Positions 40,096-47,469 of a stretch of 50,973 nt of DNA are shown piece by piece (position 1 is the first letter of the stretch; every line of letters starts with the position of its first letter). Origin of the DNA: an uncultured Tessaracoccus sp. GTDB taxonomy: Bacteria; Actinomycetota; Actinomycetes; Propionibacteriales; Propionibacteriaceae. Location of the stretch: positions 1 to 50,973 of the forward strand of contig NZ_CAMYFI010000014.1 in assembly GCF_947255005.1 (NCBI RefSeq), read 5' to 3'. The position numbers were made by a program, and so were the translations under genes. Below the pieces are notes generated by a model. It worked only from the letters and a program-made list of their open reading frames with translations. It was not told where the DNA came from and did no database searches.

Positions 40096-41757
40096 ATGGA
40101 TAAAAGACTGAGGCTCACACAGGTTGTCATCGCACTGCTTTGTGTAAGCCTTGTCTTTTCTCTGTTCGCGTTTGGGCTCGTCGGCGGGGGTACGTCACCC
40201 GACCAACAGCCGCCGAAGGTGCAGCCCACCCGCCAGGGGCCCCGGAAGGTGGAAGCAGGGCAGCGCATGCCCGGCAAACTCGCCCGTCCACTCGACACGC
40301 TTGATGTTTTCAATCCCGATGCCACCCCCAATCCTGATCGCCAGACCGACTACCAGGCGACGGGGCAGCCGAAGGTTAGGTTCCCAGGCGGCTTGGGCGA
40401 TGATCTGCGCGCCTACGCCGAGCAACCCGTCGAGTGGGAGACGTGCGGTCAGGGCCTGTGCGCGAAGATCCTCGCTCCGCTCGACTGGGAGAACCCTGGA
40501 CAAGCCGCCGTCGAGTTGGCGATCACGAAGGTGCCGAGCGCTAATCCGAGCTTGGATCCACTCTTCGTCAACCCCGGCGGCCCTGGTGCGGGCGGCACAG
40601 GATTCGCCACTCGATTCGCACCCGACTACTTCGAGGGCATGGACTTGATCGGCTGGGACCCGCGCGGTACGGGCGAATCCACGCATGTCCAATGCGGTTC
40701 CCCAGCAGAAACCGACAAACTCTTCGACCTCGACTCCACCCCCGACGACGCAGAAGAAGAACGCGCCCTCCAGGATGGCTACCGTCAGTTCGCGAAGCAA
40801 TGTCGAGACGCCTCGGGCAAGCTGCTCGACCACATCTCCAGCATCGACGTGGTTCGCGACATGGATCTGCTGCGGCACCTCGTCGGAGCCAAGAAACTGA
40901 ACTTCCTGGGCGTCTCGTACGGCACCTTCATCGGCGCGATGTACGCCACCTTGTTCCCCGACACCTCCGGGCGGCTCGTGCTCGACGGTGCCGTCGAGAT
41001 CACCGACGAAGAACCAGTGCCGCAGATCGTCGGGTTCGAGCGAGCCTTCGTCGCTTGGGCTGACTGGTGCGCGGAACAGCAGGTATGCGTGCTGCACGGG
41101 AAGTCGTCGAAGGAGCTCCAGCAGCAGGTCACAAACTGGCTGCAAAGTCTGGACGCGTCGCCCCTCGAAGTAGGCAACCGCATGCTGACGCAGTCGCTTG
41201 CGGCCACCGGCATCGCCATGTTCCTGTACGCCGACGATTCGGGCTACCGCGCGCTCGCGGAGTTCCTACGCGAGGCGATGGCAGGTGACGGCGAAGGGCT
41301 CCTGCGGGCAGCCGACGAATTGAACGGACGAGGGCAGGGCGGCCAATACGACACGCTTGCCTATGCATTCCCTGCAATGAGCTGCGCAGATTCGTACGAC
41401 AAGGGGGCCGCAGTCGTGCCGCAACGCGCCAAGGAAGCCATGGCGGACACGCCCATTTTCGGTCGCCACATGGGCTATAGGTACCAGTGCGAGTTCTGGA
41501 CGGCCGAATCATTGCCGCCGTACAAGCTCGACGCGAAAGACGCCGACCCGATCCTCGTCATCGGTTCGACAGGCGACTCCGCGACGCCCTACGAGCAGGC
41601 CGAGCGGATGGCGAAGCAGCTCGAGCCAGCGAGACTCCTCACCTACGAAGGTGCCGGGCACGGCGCCGTCACCGGCGGCAACGAATGCGTAACGCGCACC
41701 GTCGGGGCGTTTCTGGCTGACGGCACGCTGCCCGAGGAGGGGAAGCGGTGCAAGTAG
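40096..41757 (+). CDS. Secreted alpha/beta hydrolase, tripeptidyl-aminopeptidase (TAP) type
   Basis: A 553-residue exported protein. The N-terminal signal or anchor is RLTQVVIALLCVSLVFSLFAFGLV. The hydrolase domain has NPGGPGAGGTGFA (oxyanion), LIGWDPRGTGES, the nucleophile elbow GVSYGT with Ser274, Asp in VIGSTGDSATPYE, and His in YEGAGHGAVTGG. The C-terminal part is the TAP-like extension. Relatives cleave peptides from N-termini or short esters. There is no lipobox. ATG 40096 lies six bases after TAGGCT (40084-40089), predicted leaderless. Confidence 0.9.
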   Translation: MDKRLRLTQVVIALLCVSLVFSLFAFGLVGGGTSPDQQPPKVQPTRQGPRKVEAGQRMPGKLARPLDTLDVFNPDATPNPDRQTDYQATGQPKVRFPGGLGDDLRAYAEQPVEWETCGQGLCAKILAPLDWENPGQAAVELAITKVPSANPSLDPLFVNPGGPGAGGTGFATRFAPDYFEGMDLIGWDPRGTGESTHVQCGSPAETDKLFDLDSTPDDAEEERALQDGYRQFAKQCRDASGKLLDHISSIDVVRDMDLLRHLVGAKKLNFLGVSYGTFIGAMYATLFPDTSGRLVLDGAVEITDEEPVPQIVGFERAFVAWADWCAEQQVCVLHGKSSKELQQQVTNWLQSLDASPLEVGNRMLTQSLAATGIAMFLYADDSGYRALAEFLREAMAGDGEGLLRAADELNGRGQGGQYDTLAYAFPAMSCADSYDKGAAVVPQRAKEAMADTPIFGRHMGYRYQCEFWTAESLPPYKLDAKDADPILVIGSTGDSATPYEQAERMAKQLEPARLLTYEGAGHGAVTGGNECVTRTVGAFLADGTLPEEGKRCK

Positions 41758-41809
41758 TGATGCCGGGTTGTGAGGTTTTGCTGGGTTACCGCTATAGTTT
41801 CACCTTGCT

Positions 41810-41882
41810 GCCGTCCTAGCTCAGTCGGTAGAGCGACGCTCTCGTAAAGCGTAGGTCACGGGTTCGATTCCCGTGGACGGCT
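41810..41882 (+). tRNA. tRNA-Thr (anticodon CGT)
   Basis: GCCGTCC at the 5' end pairs with GGACGGC at the 3' end, discriminator T. The D arm is GCTCAGTCGGTAGAGC; the anticodon stem ACGCT/AGCGT encloses CTCGTAA, giving CGT (reads ACG); the T arm is CACGGGTTCGATTCCCGTG. Length is 73 bases. TATAGT at 41793-41798 is a likely -10. Confidence 0.95.
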
Positions 41883-42046
41883 CTGGTAGCTCACGTGTGT
41901 TCGCGCGAATGTTCAGCCATACGGCGGAGTCGCATCCACGGTGTCTGAGCTTCTTCTGCGCTCAACTAGGGGGCGCCCGGAACCGGCCAGGGCCGCCTTT
42001 GTAGGCTGGTGCCTGTTCAATGATGTCAAGAACAGGAGTCCGGGTC

Positions 42047-43399
42047 GTGTATGACGCAGCCATCATCGGAGCCGGTTTGGCGGGGCTTGAAGCGGCCCGA
42101 GACCTGAGCGCTCGCGGGCTGCGTGTGACCGTCCTCGAAGCCCGTGACCGCGTCGGTGGGCGGGTGGAAAACATTGCGTTGCCCGACGGATCCTATCTCG
42201 AGATGGGCGGGCAGTGGATTGGCTCCGGCTTCGACGCGCTGCGTGAGCTGATTGCCCACTTTGGCCTGGAGACCGTCGGCATTCCCGAACCAAACGGTCG
42301 CTTCATCGTTCGCCATCACGAAAAGACGCATCAGATTCCCACCGACGGCAACACCACCGTGCTCAATCCGTTCGAAGTGGCCGACTTAGGGCAAGGGCTC
42401 CTTCGCCTGCGGCGACTGGCGCATCGGCTCGTCAATGACAAGGTGTGGGCTCGGGCGAACCATCTGTGGCTGGAGCAGTCGCTGGAGCGCTGGGCCTCTG
42501 CGAACATCCGCACCGACATGTCGCGGGCGCGGTTCGCCGAGGTGTTCGCCTCCGCATTCGACGTGGAAGCAGCCAGCACACCGCTGTCGGAGGCGTTGCA
42601 TCTCGTCGAGGACGGGCCCGATCTCGAGTCCATGTTGGCCGTGAACGGGCAGCTGGAGCAGCTGCGCGTGGTGGGCGGCATGCACGAGCTGGCCCGACGC
42701 ATGGCCGCAGACCTCGGCGACACCGTGCGCCTCGGCCAGGAAGTAACGTGCGTTCGGCATCGTGCCGACGGCGCCACCGTGGTGCTCGCCAGCGGCGAGG
42801 AAGTCGAGGCGCGATTCGTGATCTCGACGCTTCCACCGCGCCTGGCTACGGCGCTTGCGCATGAGCCCGCGTTGCCGACGTGGCGCCTCGAGGAGGCCGA
42901 CAAGGTGAGCCCAGGCAATGTGATTAAGGCGTACCTGCTGTTCGATGAGCCTTTCTGGCGCGCGCGGGGGCTGTCGGGTCAGTCCAGCGCGGATGCCGGG
43001 CCGGTGCGGGTCACGTTCGACACCACGCCGACGAATGCGTCGCAGGGTCACCTCATGGGCTTCTTCTCGGGTTCTGAGGCGGTGTCGTTGGCGAAGCGCA
43101 CACCACAGATTCGGGAACGGGCTTTCCTGGATTCCGTGCGGGCATCGTTCAGCAACGACGTGCCCCAGCCAAGCGGCTACGTCGAGCGCGACTGGACGGC
43201 GGAGCAATTCACTCAGGGCTGCCACGGAGCACATTTTGCGCCGGGCATTTGGACCGCCGTCGGCCCGGGGCTCGCGAAGCCAGAAGGGGTGCTGTACTGG
43301 GCCGGCGCCGAGTACGCCACCCGGTTCAACGGGTACATGGAGGGTGCGCTGCGCTCCGGCCAGGCGGCCGCGGCTGCGGTAGCCTCCAGGTGTGCCTGA
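42047..43399 (+). CDS. Flavin-containing amine oxidase (NAD(P)-binding FAD protein)
   Basis: A 450-residue flavin amine oxidase. The N-terminal FAD motif is AAIIGAGLAGLEAARDLSARG, followed by LEARDRVGGRVEN and the MGGQWIG segment. The C-terminal FAD-binding block is YWAGAEYATRFNGYMEGALRSG. It oxidises amines, but the substrate is unknown. GTG 42047 is chosen because AGGAG (42034-42038) lies eight bases upstream; ATG 42020 lacks an RBS and adds nine residues. It overlaps the winged-helix gene by eight bases. Confidence 0.9.
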   Translation: MYDAAIIGAGLAGLEAARDLSARGLRVTVLEARDRVGGRVENIALPDGSYLEMGGQWIGSGFDALRELIAHFGLETVGIPEPNGRFIVRHHEKTHQIPTDGNTTVLNPFEVADLGQGLLRLRRLAHRLVNDKVWARANHLWLEQSLERWASANIRTDMSRARFAEVFASAFDVEAASTPLSEALHLVEDGPDLESMLAVNGQLEQLRVVGGMHELARRMAADLGDTVRLGQEVTCVRHRADGATVVLASGEEVEARFVISTLPPRLATALAHEPALPTWRLEEADKVSPGNVIKAYLLFDEPFWRARGLSGQSSADAGPVRVTFDTTPTNASQGHLMGFFSGSEAVSLAKRTPQIRERAFLDSVRASFSNDVPQPSGYVERDWTAEQFTQGCHGAHFAPGIWTAVGPGLAKPEGVLYWAGAEYATRFNGYMEGALRSGQAAAAAVASRCA

Positions 43400-44462
43400 T
43401 CGTCAACTCGCCCGAGCTCGCCTCGCCGCCCAAGGTCTCATCCAGCCCCGGTGGGCGTCGCCCGTCGACGCCGTGCGTGCGTTTGGCGTGATGCAGGGGC
43501 AGGATCTTCCGGGTGTCATGGCCTCCGCAGCGCTGCGCGCGACGGGCTTAGTCGCGGATGTCATCGCGGCGATGAACGCCGGTGAACTCGTGCGCGGCTA
43601 TCCGATGCGCGGCACCGTGTTCTTGAGCACTGCCGAGGATCTGCGCTGGATCACCGACTTGTGTGCGGGGAAGTCGTTGGGGGAGGCGCGCAGGCGTCGC
43701 GAACGAGTCGACGGCATCACAGAGGCCGAGATCCGTCAGATGGAGCAGCGCGTGCGCGACATCGCGCCTGGCAAGGGTGTGAGCAGGGGCGAGTTCATGG
43801 ATTTGATGGCGGCAGCAGACCTCGACCACCGTGGCGGGCGGGGGTATCACTGCATCTTCACGCTGATCGCAGAAGGGGTGCTGTGCTACGGCCACTGGAA
43901 CGGTGTCGATCAGCAGCTCATGCTCGCCGACGAGCTGCTCGGCCCCGGCCTGGAGCAGCGCTTCAACGGCGATGCCGTATCCGCGACGACGGAACTCGCG
44001 GCGCGCTACTTCCGCAGCCACGGGCCGGCGACCGTACGGGATTTCGCGTGGTGGTGCAAGCTTCCGCTCAGGACAATTCGGGCGGCGCTGCCACAGCTAC
44101 CCGACGATGTCACGTATCTCGGCGACGAGACGTACGCGTCGGCTTCGCCGCCCGAGATCATGGACGACCTGGCGCGGGCCGCGTCGCAACCACTCCTGTT
44201 GCCTGGCTTCGACGAATACATCTTGGGCTACCCCGACAGGCTGTTTGCGATGGACCAAGCCACCCACGACGCGCTCGTGCCCGGCAACAACGGCGTGTTC
44301 AGGAAATCGGTGGTCGTCGACGGCGTGGTGCGGGCCTTCTGGAGCCGTGGCGGGCAGGCTGGGCGTCGCACGTTGGAGCTCACGGAGCTTGCGGGCATCC
44401 CCAAGCGTGCTCATGCCGGCGTGCGTCGGCGGTTCGCTGAGTATCCGTTTGTGCAGGCGTGA
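43392..44462 (+). CDS. Winged-helix DNA-binding domain protein (HTH_42 family)
   Basis: A 356-residue protein of the HTH_42/DUF1006 type. Marker segments are VDAVRAFGVMQGQDLPG, RGYPMRGTVFLSTAEDL, a winged-helix part near GVSRGEFMDLM and ARYFRSHGPATVRDFAWWCKL, and the strongly conserved PLLLPGFDEYILGYPDR. Relatives include the AlkX/YcaQ-like group; YcaQ is a DNA glycosylase for crosslinks, but this one lacks a clear QxQ-type motif call, so activity is open. GTG start within the amine oxidase gene end. Confidence 0.75.
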   Translation: MPDRQLARARLAAQGLIQPRWASPVDAVRAFGVMQGQDLPGVMASAALRATGLVADVIAAMNAGELVRGYPMRGTVFLSTAEDLRWITDLCAGKSLGEARRRRERVDGITEAEIRQMEQRVRDIAPGKGVSRGEFMDLMAAADLDHRGGRGYHCIFTLIAEGVLCYGHWNGVDQQLMLADELLGPGLEQRFNGDAVSATTELAARYFRSHGPATVRDFAWWCKLPLRTIRAALPQLPDDVTYLGDETYASASPPEIMDDLARAASQPLLLPGFDEYILGYPDRLFAMDQATHDALVPGNNGVFRKSVVVDGVVRAFWSRGGQAGRRTLELTELAGIPKRAHAGVRRRFAEYPFVQA

Positions 44463-44475
44463 GCCGGCGCCTGAG

Positions 44476-44970
44476 TTAGCGCAGGTGGACGTGTTCGAGT
44501 TGGACTTCGTCGGGCAGGTTGCCAGCGAGGAACGATTCCCACGGGGTGTTTGGGAGATGGAAGGCGGCGAGGGCGGCCGTCGGGAATGATGCTGCGATGG
44601 CGGCTGCTGCGGTGGCATTGCTGAGCCTGGCGAGTTCAGCGGCCCAGCTGTGCATCGAGGGGTTGTGGCCGACGATGAGCGCCGCGCCCGACGGTGTGGT
44701 TTCTGCGGCGACGAGCGCTTCGAGCACCCCGTCGTGGTGGGTGTTGTAGAGGCCGGGGAGGTATTCGACGGCGCAGTCAAGGCCGAGGAGCTCGAAGGTC
44801 TCGCGGGCCCGGGCTGCCGTCGACACGTATGCGTGTGTGACGCCAAGGGGCTGGAGAAGTTCGCCTGCGGCAACTGCCTGCTCGCGCCCGCGGACGGTGA
44901 GGCGCCGGTCGTGGTCGCCGGTGAGGGAGAAATCTTCGGCCTGGGCATGCCGCATGAAAATGCATCGCAT
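44476..44970 (-). CDS. SixA-like histidine phosphatase
   Basis: A 164-residue histidine phosphatase superfamily protein. The catalytic RHG-type motif reads MRHAQAED (Arg7, His8), with DRRLTVRGREQA, STAARARETFELL and the second histidine in LIVGHNPSMH. SixA-type proteins dephosphorylate phosphohistidine on phosphorelay proteins, though small-molecule phosphatase activity is also possible. It starts at ATG 44970, just before the REP cluster. Confidence 0.88.
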   Translation of the reverse strand: MRCIFMRHAQAEDFSLTGDHDRRLTVRGREQAVAAGELLQPLGVTHAYVSTAARARETFELLGLDCAVEYLPGLYNTHHDGVLEALVAAETTPSGAALIVGHNPSMHSWAAELARLSNATAAAAIAASFPTAALAAFHLPNTPWESFLAGNLPDEVQLEHVHLR

Positions 44971-44987
44971 GCAGCAAGCCTATGCGA

Positions 44988-45420
44988 GCGCCTCGTCTCC
45001 GGTGGTTGAGTAGCGGCCGCAGGCGGCGTATCGAAACTGTCCCCGCGACTCGAAACCACACCCCTCTGATCGCTTGGCTAACCCGATATCCACATTCGTT
45101 TGTCGAAACCGGGCAGAATCGGCCTGTGCAGCAAACGCGTGTGGATATCGGGTTAGCTCCTTCCCCTCACCGCGTCTCGATACAGCGGCTGCGCCGCCTA
45201 CTCGACGGTCTGGGTTGCGGCGGCTTGACGGTTGGGGGAGGGCGCCTCGTCTCCGGTGGTTGAGTAGCGGCCGTAGGGCGCGTATCGAAACCACGTTGCG
45301 TCTCGAAACCCCGCTTCGCGCTTACTCGACGGTCGGGTGAGTGGCGGCTCGACGCTCGGTGGGGCCACGCCTGCCTGCACCGGTGGTTGAGTAGCCGCCG
45401 GAGGCGGCGTATCGAAACCA
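44988..45420. repeat. Cluster of REP-like repeats
   Basis: At least five copies of a short palindromic repeat fill this gene-free stretch. Three are in plus orientation (GGTGGTTGAGTAGC ... GTATCGAAAC): 45001-45037, 45255-45292, 45380-45420. Two are inverted and more divergent (starting CGTCTCGA ... ending CTACTCGACGG or CTTACTCGACGG): 45172-45209 and about 45299-45336. A perfect 32-base direct repeat occurs at 44988-45019 and 45242-45273. A 75-base hairpin element is inserted at 45080-45154. No transposase or gene is visible. Confidence 0.75.
45080..45154. repeat. 75-base hairpin element, copy 2
   Basis: Same length as the copy at 10815-10889. The right arm is identical (AAACGCGTGTGGATATCGGG onward); the left arm differs at two positions (ATTCG for ACGCG), so the inverted repeat is nearly perfect. 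Differences concentrate in the loop. The flanking T...A extends the arms by one base. It lies between REP copies. Confidence 0.75.
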
Positions 45421-45444
45421 CCCCCGCAGCGCAGCCGCCCAGCG

Positions 45445-46404
45445 TCAGGGCTTGCGCGCGACCAGCACGTCGCGCTTGATGGACGCGTCCACGCGGTGGG
45501 CAAACTCCTCGCCGTCGACGACGCGCAGGCCGGCGCTCTCGCACAGGGCCGAGAGATCGTCGCGGGAGAGCCCGAACGTGTTCCACGCGACGCCGAGCGC
45601 GCCGCCGTGCTTCAGCTGGCCCGCCCACACGGGGATGGCTTCGGCGAGCAGCTCGGCGGGGGAGCGGTGGCGGCCGGAGTCGCTCGTCGCGCCGTGCGCC
45701 ACGCCGTAGGGCGCATCGGTGACCACCGCGTCGAAGCGCTTCTTGCCGAAGAGCTGCGCGGAGTCGCGGGCGTCGCCGGTGAACATGGTGGCGGTGAGGC
45801 CGTCGACGCGCAGGTCAAGGCGCCGGCCCACCGCGCGTCCGTTGCGTTTCACGGGCGTGACGTCGGCCGTGTGTTTCATGCGCTTGCGGCGGAAATAGGA
45901 CTTCCAAAACGACGCGGCCGCCTCGAACGCCTTGTCATCCAGCTCGACGCCGTACGCGTCGTGGCCTTGCCGCAGCGCGGTCGACAGTGTGGTGCCGCGC
46001 CCGGCCATCGGGTCGAGCACCTGGCGGCGGCCGTCGGCCTCACGCGTCACCGCGCCCAGCGTGACGTTCAACAACAGCTGCGTGAACTGCTCATTCGTCT
46101 TGCCCTGATACTTCGGGATGGTGACGAGATCGTCGGGGAAACGGAACACCTTCGGCAGTTCGACCGGCCGAAGCAACCCCTCTCGGTGCTCGAACAGCGC
46201 GAAACACCCCGACTGGAGAGCCACCATGTCGAGCGCCCCCTCGTCAGCGGTGAACGCCAAGTACGGCACGCCCGCCAGCTCGACGGGTTCGACGTCGAAG
46301 GCGCCCGGGCAGGTGGCCTTGAGCTCTGCGACGGCGAGCTGCGGCGCGGACCCGGCGTAGACGCGGTTGGCGGAGGGCGCGAGCAACATGAGGTATCCGG
46401 GCAT
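45445..46404 (-). CDS. Putative RNA methyltransferase, TRM11/RlmKL-like
   Basis: A 319-residue protein. An N-terminal region of about 90 residues precedes a methyltransferase domain with VLDPMAGRGTTLSTALRQG (motif I as in TRM11/Trm-G10 enzymes), YGVELDD (acidic loop) and FDAVVTDAPYGVAHG (motif IV, DAPYG in place of NPPYG). ATG 46404 lies six bases after TACCCT (46416-46411, minus strand), predicted leaderless. RNA target unknown; a DNA-modifying role is less likely without restriction genes nearby. Confidence 0.78.
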   Translation of the reverse strand: MPGYLMLLAPSANRVYAGSAPQLAVAELKATCPGAFDVEPVELAGVPYLAFTADEGALDMVALQSGCFALFEHREGLLRPVELPKVFRFPDDLVTIPKYQGKTNEQFTQLLLNVTLGAVTREADGRRQVLDPMAGRGTTLSTALRQGHDAYGVELDDKAFEAAASFWKSYFRRKRMKHTADVTPVKRNGRAVGRRLDLRVDGLTATMFTGDARDSAQLFGKKRFDAVVTDAPYGVAHGATSDSGRHRSPAELLAEAIPVWAGQLKHGGALGVAWNTFGLSRDDLSALCESAGLRVVDGEEFAHRVDASIKRDVLVARKP

Positions 46405-46436
46405 GATGGAAGGGTAGCGCGGACTACTGTGGACAC

Positions 46437-47369
46437 ATGAAGATCCTCGTGCCCAACTCCTTTCCCCTGGCTCTCGACACCGATGACGAGCAGGTCATCT
46501 ACGACATCAAAGAAGATATCCCCGACGAGCACCGCGACGCCGAGGTGCTCGTTGTGTGGGGCAACAAGCCTGGCAAGCTCAAGGAGATCGCGCCGCAGCT
46601 GCCGAAGCTAAAGCTGGTGCAGACGCTCATGGCCGGCACCGACGCCATCCTCGCAGCGGGATTCAACGACGACGCGGTGCTCTGCGGGGGCGCGGGCCTG
46701 CACGATCGCACCGTGACCGAGCACACCGTCGCGCTCACCTTGGCGCTCGTGCGCAAGGTGCCGACAGTCGTCGCGAACAAGGCCACACACACCTGGACGT
46801 GGGAGATCAGCGGCCGCCAGGAGCTCGCGACGAAGCCCGTCACCACCCTGATTGGTGCCAACGTGCTCATCTGGGGGTTCGGGTCGATCGCGCAACGCCT
46901 CGCCCCAGTGCTGGAGACGCTGGGCGCCAACGTCGTCGGCGCGGCCCGCTCGGCGGGGGAGCGTGGCGGGTTTCCGGTCGTCGACGAGGCGCACCTCGAC
47001 GGCGAACTCGCCCGCGCGGATGTGCTCATCATGATACTGCCCGACACCGAGCACACCACAAACGCACTGAACGCCGAGCGCCTGGAGCAGTTGCCTGAGC
47101 ACGCCTACGTCGTGAATGTTGGGCGGGGGCGCACTGTTGACGAGGACGCGCTGGTGCAGGCGTTGGAGGGCGGATCGATCGCTGGTGCGGCTATCGACGT
47201 GATGTGGCACGAGCCCCTGCCGGAGGACTCGCCGCTGTGGGAGGCCCCGAACCTGCTCATCTCCCCGCACGCTGCGGGTGGCCGCCCCATCGGCGCCGAC
47301 GAGCTGGTCACCCAACAGCTCCGCGCGCTCGCCACAGGCGGCGAGTTCCGTAACCTGGTCACCCGCTGA
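46437..47369 (+). CDS. D-isomer-specific 2-hydroxyacid dehydrogenase
   Basis: A 310-residue NAD(P)-dependent dehydrogenase. The Rossmann motif is IWGFGSIAQRLAPVLETLGA. The catalytic triad is Arg in NVGRGRTVDEDAL, Glu in DVMWHEPLPEDSPLW and His in ISPHAAGGRP. It reduces a 2-keto acid or oxidises a D-2-hydroxy acid; the true substrate is unknown. ATG 46437 lies six bases after TACTGT (46425-46430), predicted leaderless, with the promoter facing the divergent methyltransferase promoter. Confidence 0.9.
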   Translation: MKILVPNSFPLALDTDDEQVIYDIKEDIPDEHRDAEVLVVWGNKPGKLKEIAPQLPKLKLVQTLMAGTDAILAAGFNDDAVLCGGAGLHDRTVTEHTVALTLALVRKVPTVVANKATHTWTWEISGRQELATKPVTTLIGANVLIWGFGSIAQRLAPVLETLGANVVGAARSAGERGGFPVVDEAHLDGELARADVLIMILPDTEHTTNALNAERLEQLPEHAYVVNVGRGRTVDEDALVQALEGGSIAGAAIDVMWHEPLPEDSPLWEAPNLLISPHAAGGRPIGADELVTQQLRALATGGEFRNLVTR

Positions 47370-47408
47370 GAAGCACCTCGCGCGCGTCATGCCCGTCGCA
47401 TACGCACA

Positions 47409-47452
47409 AGGTGGCAGATCAGCGCCCATTGACGGGCGCCAATCTGCCACCT
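47409..47452. terminator. Hairpin between convergent genes
   Basis: The 19-base arms AGGTGGCAGATCAGCGCCC (47409-47427) and GGGCGCCAATCTGCCACCT (47434-47452) differ at only two positions and enclose a six-base loop. It lies between the dehydrogenase and the ABC permease, which converge. There is no T-run. Terminator or REP-type hairpin. Confidence 0.55.
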
Positions 47453-47469
47453 CATGGGGCCTGCTAGGC

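Noticed and set aside
44988..45420. Repeat cluster considered as a CRISPR array
   Set aside because: Copies are palindromic, in both orientations, irregularly spaced and divergent, and no cas genes are present.
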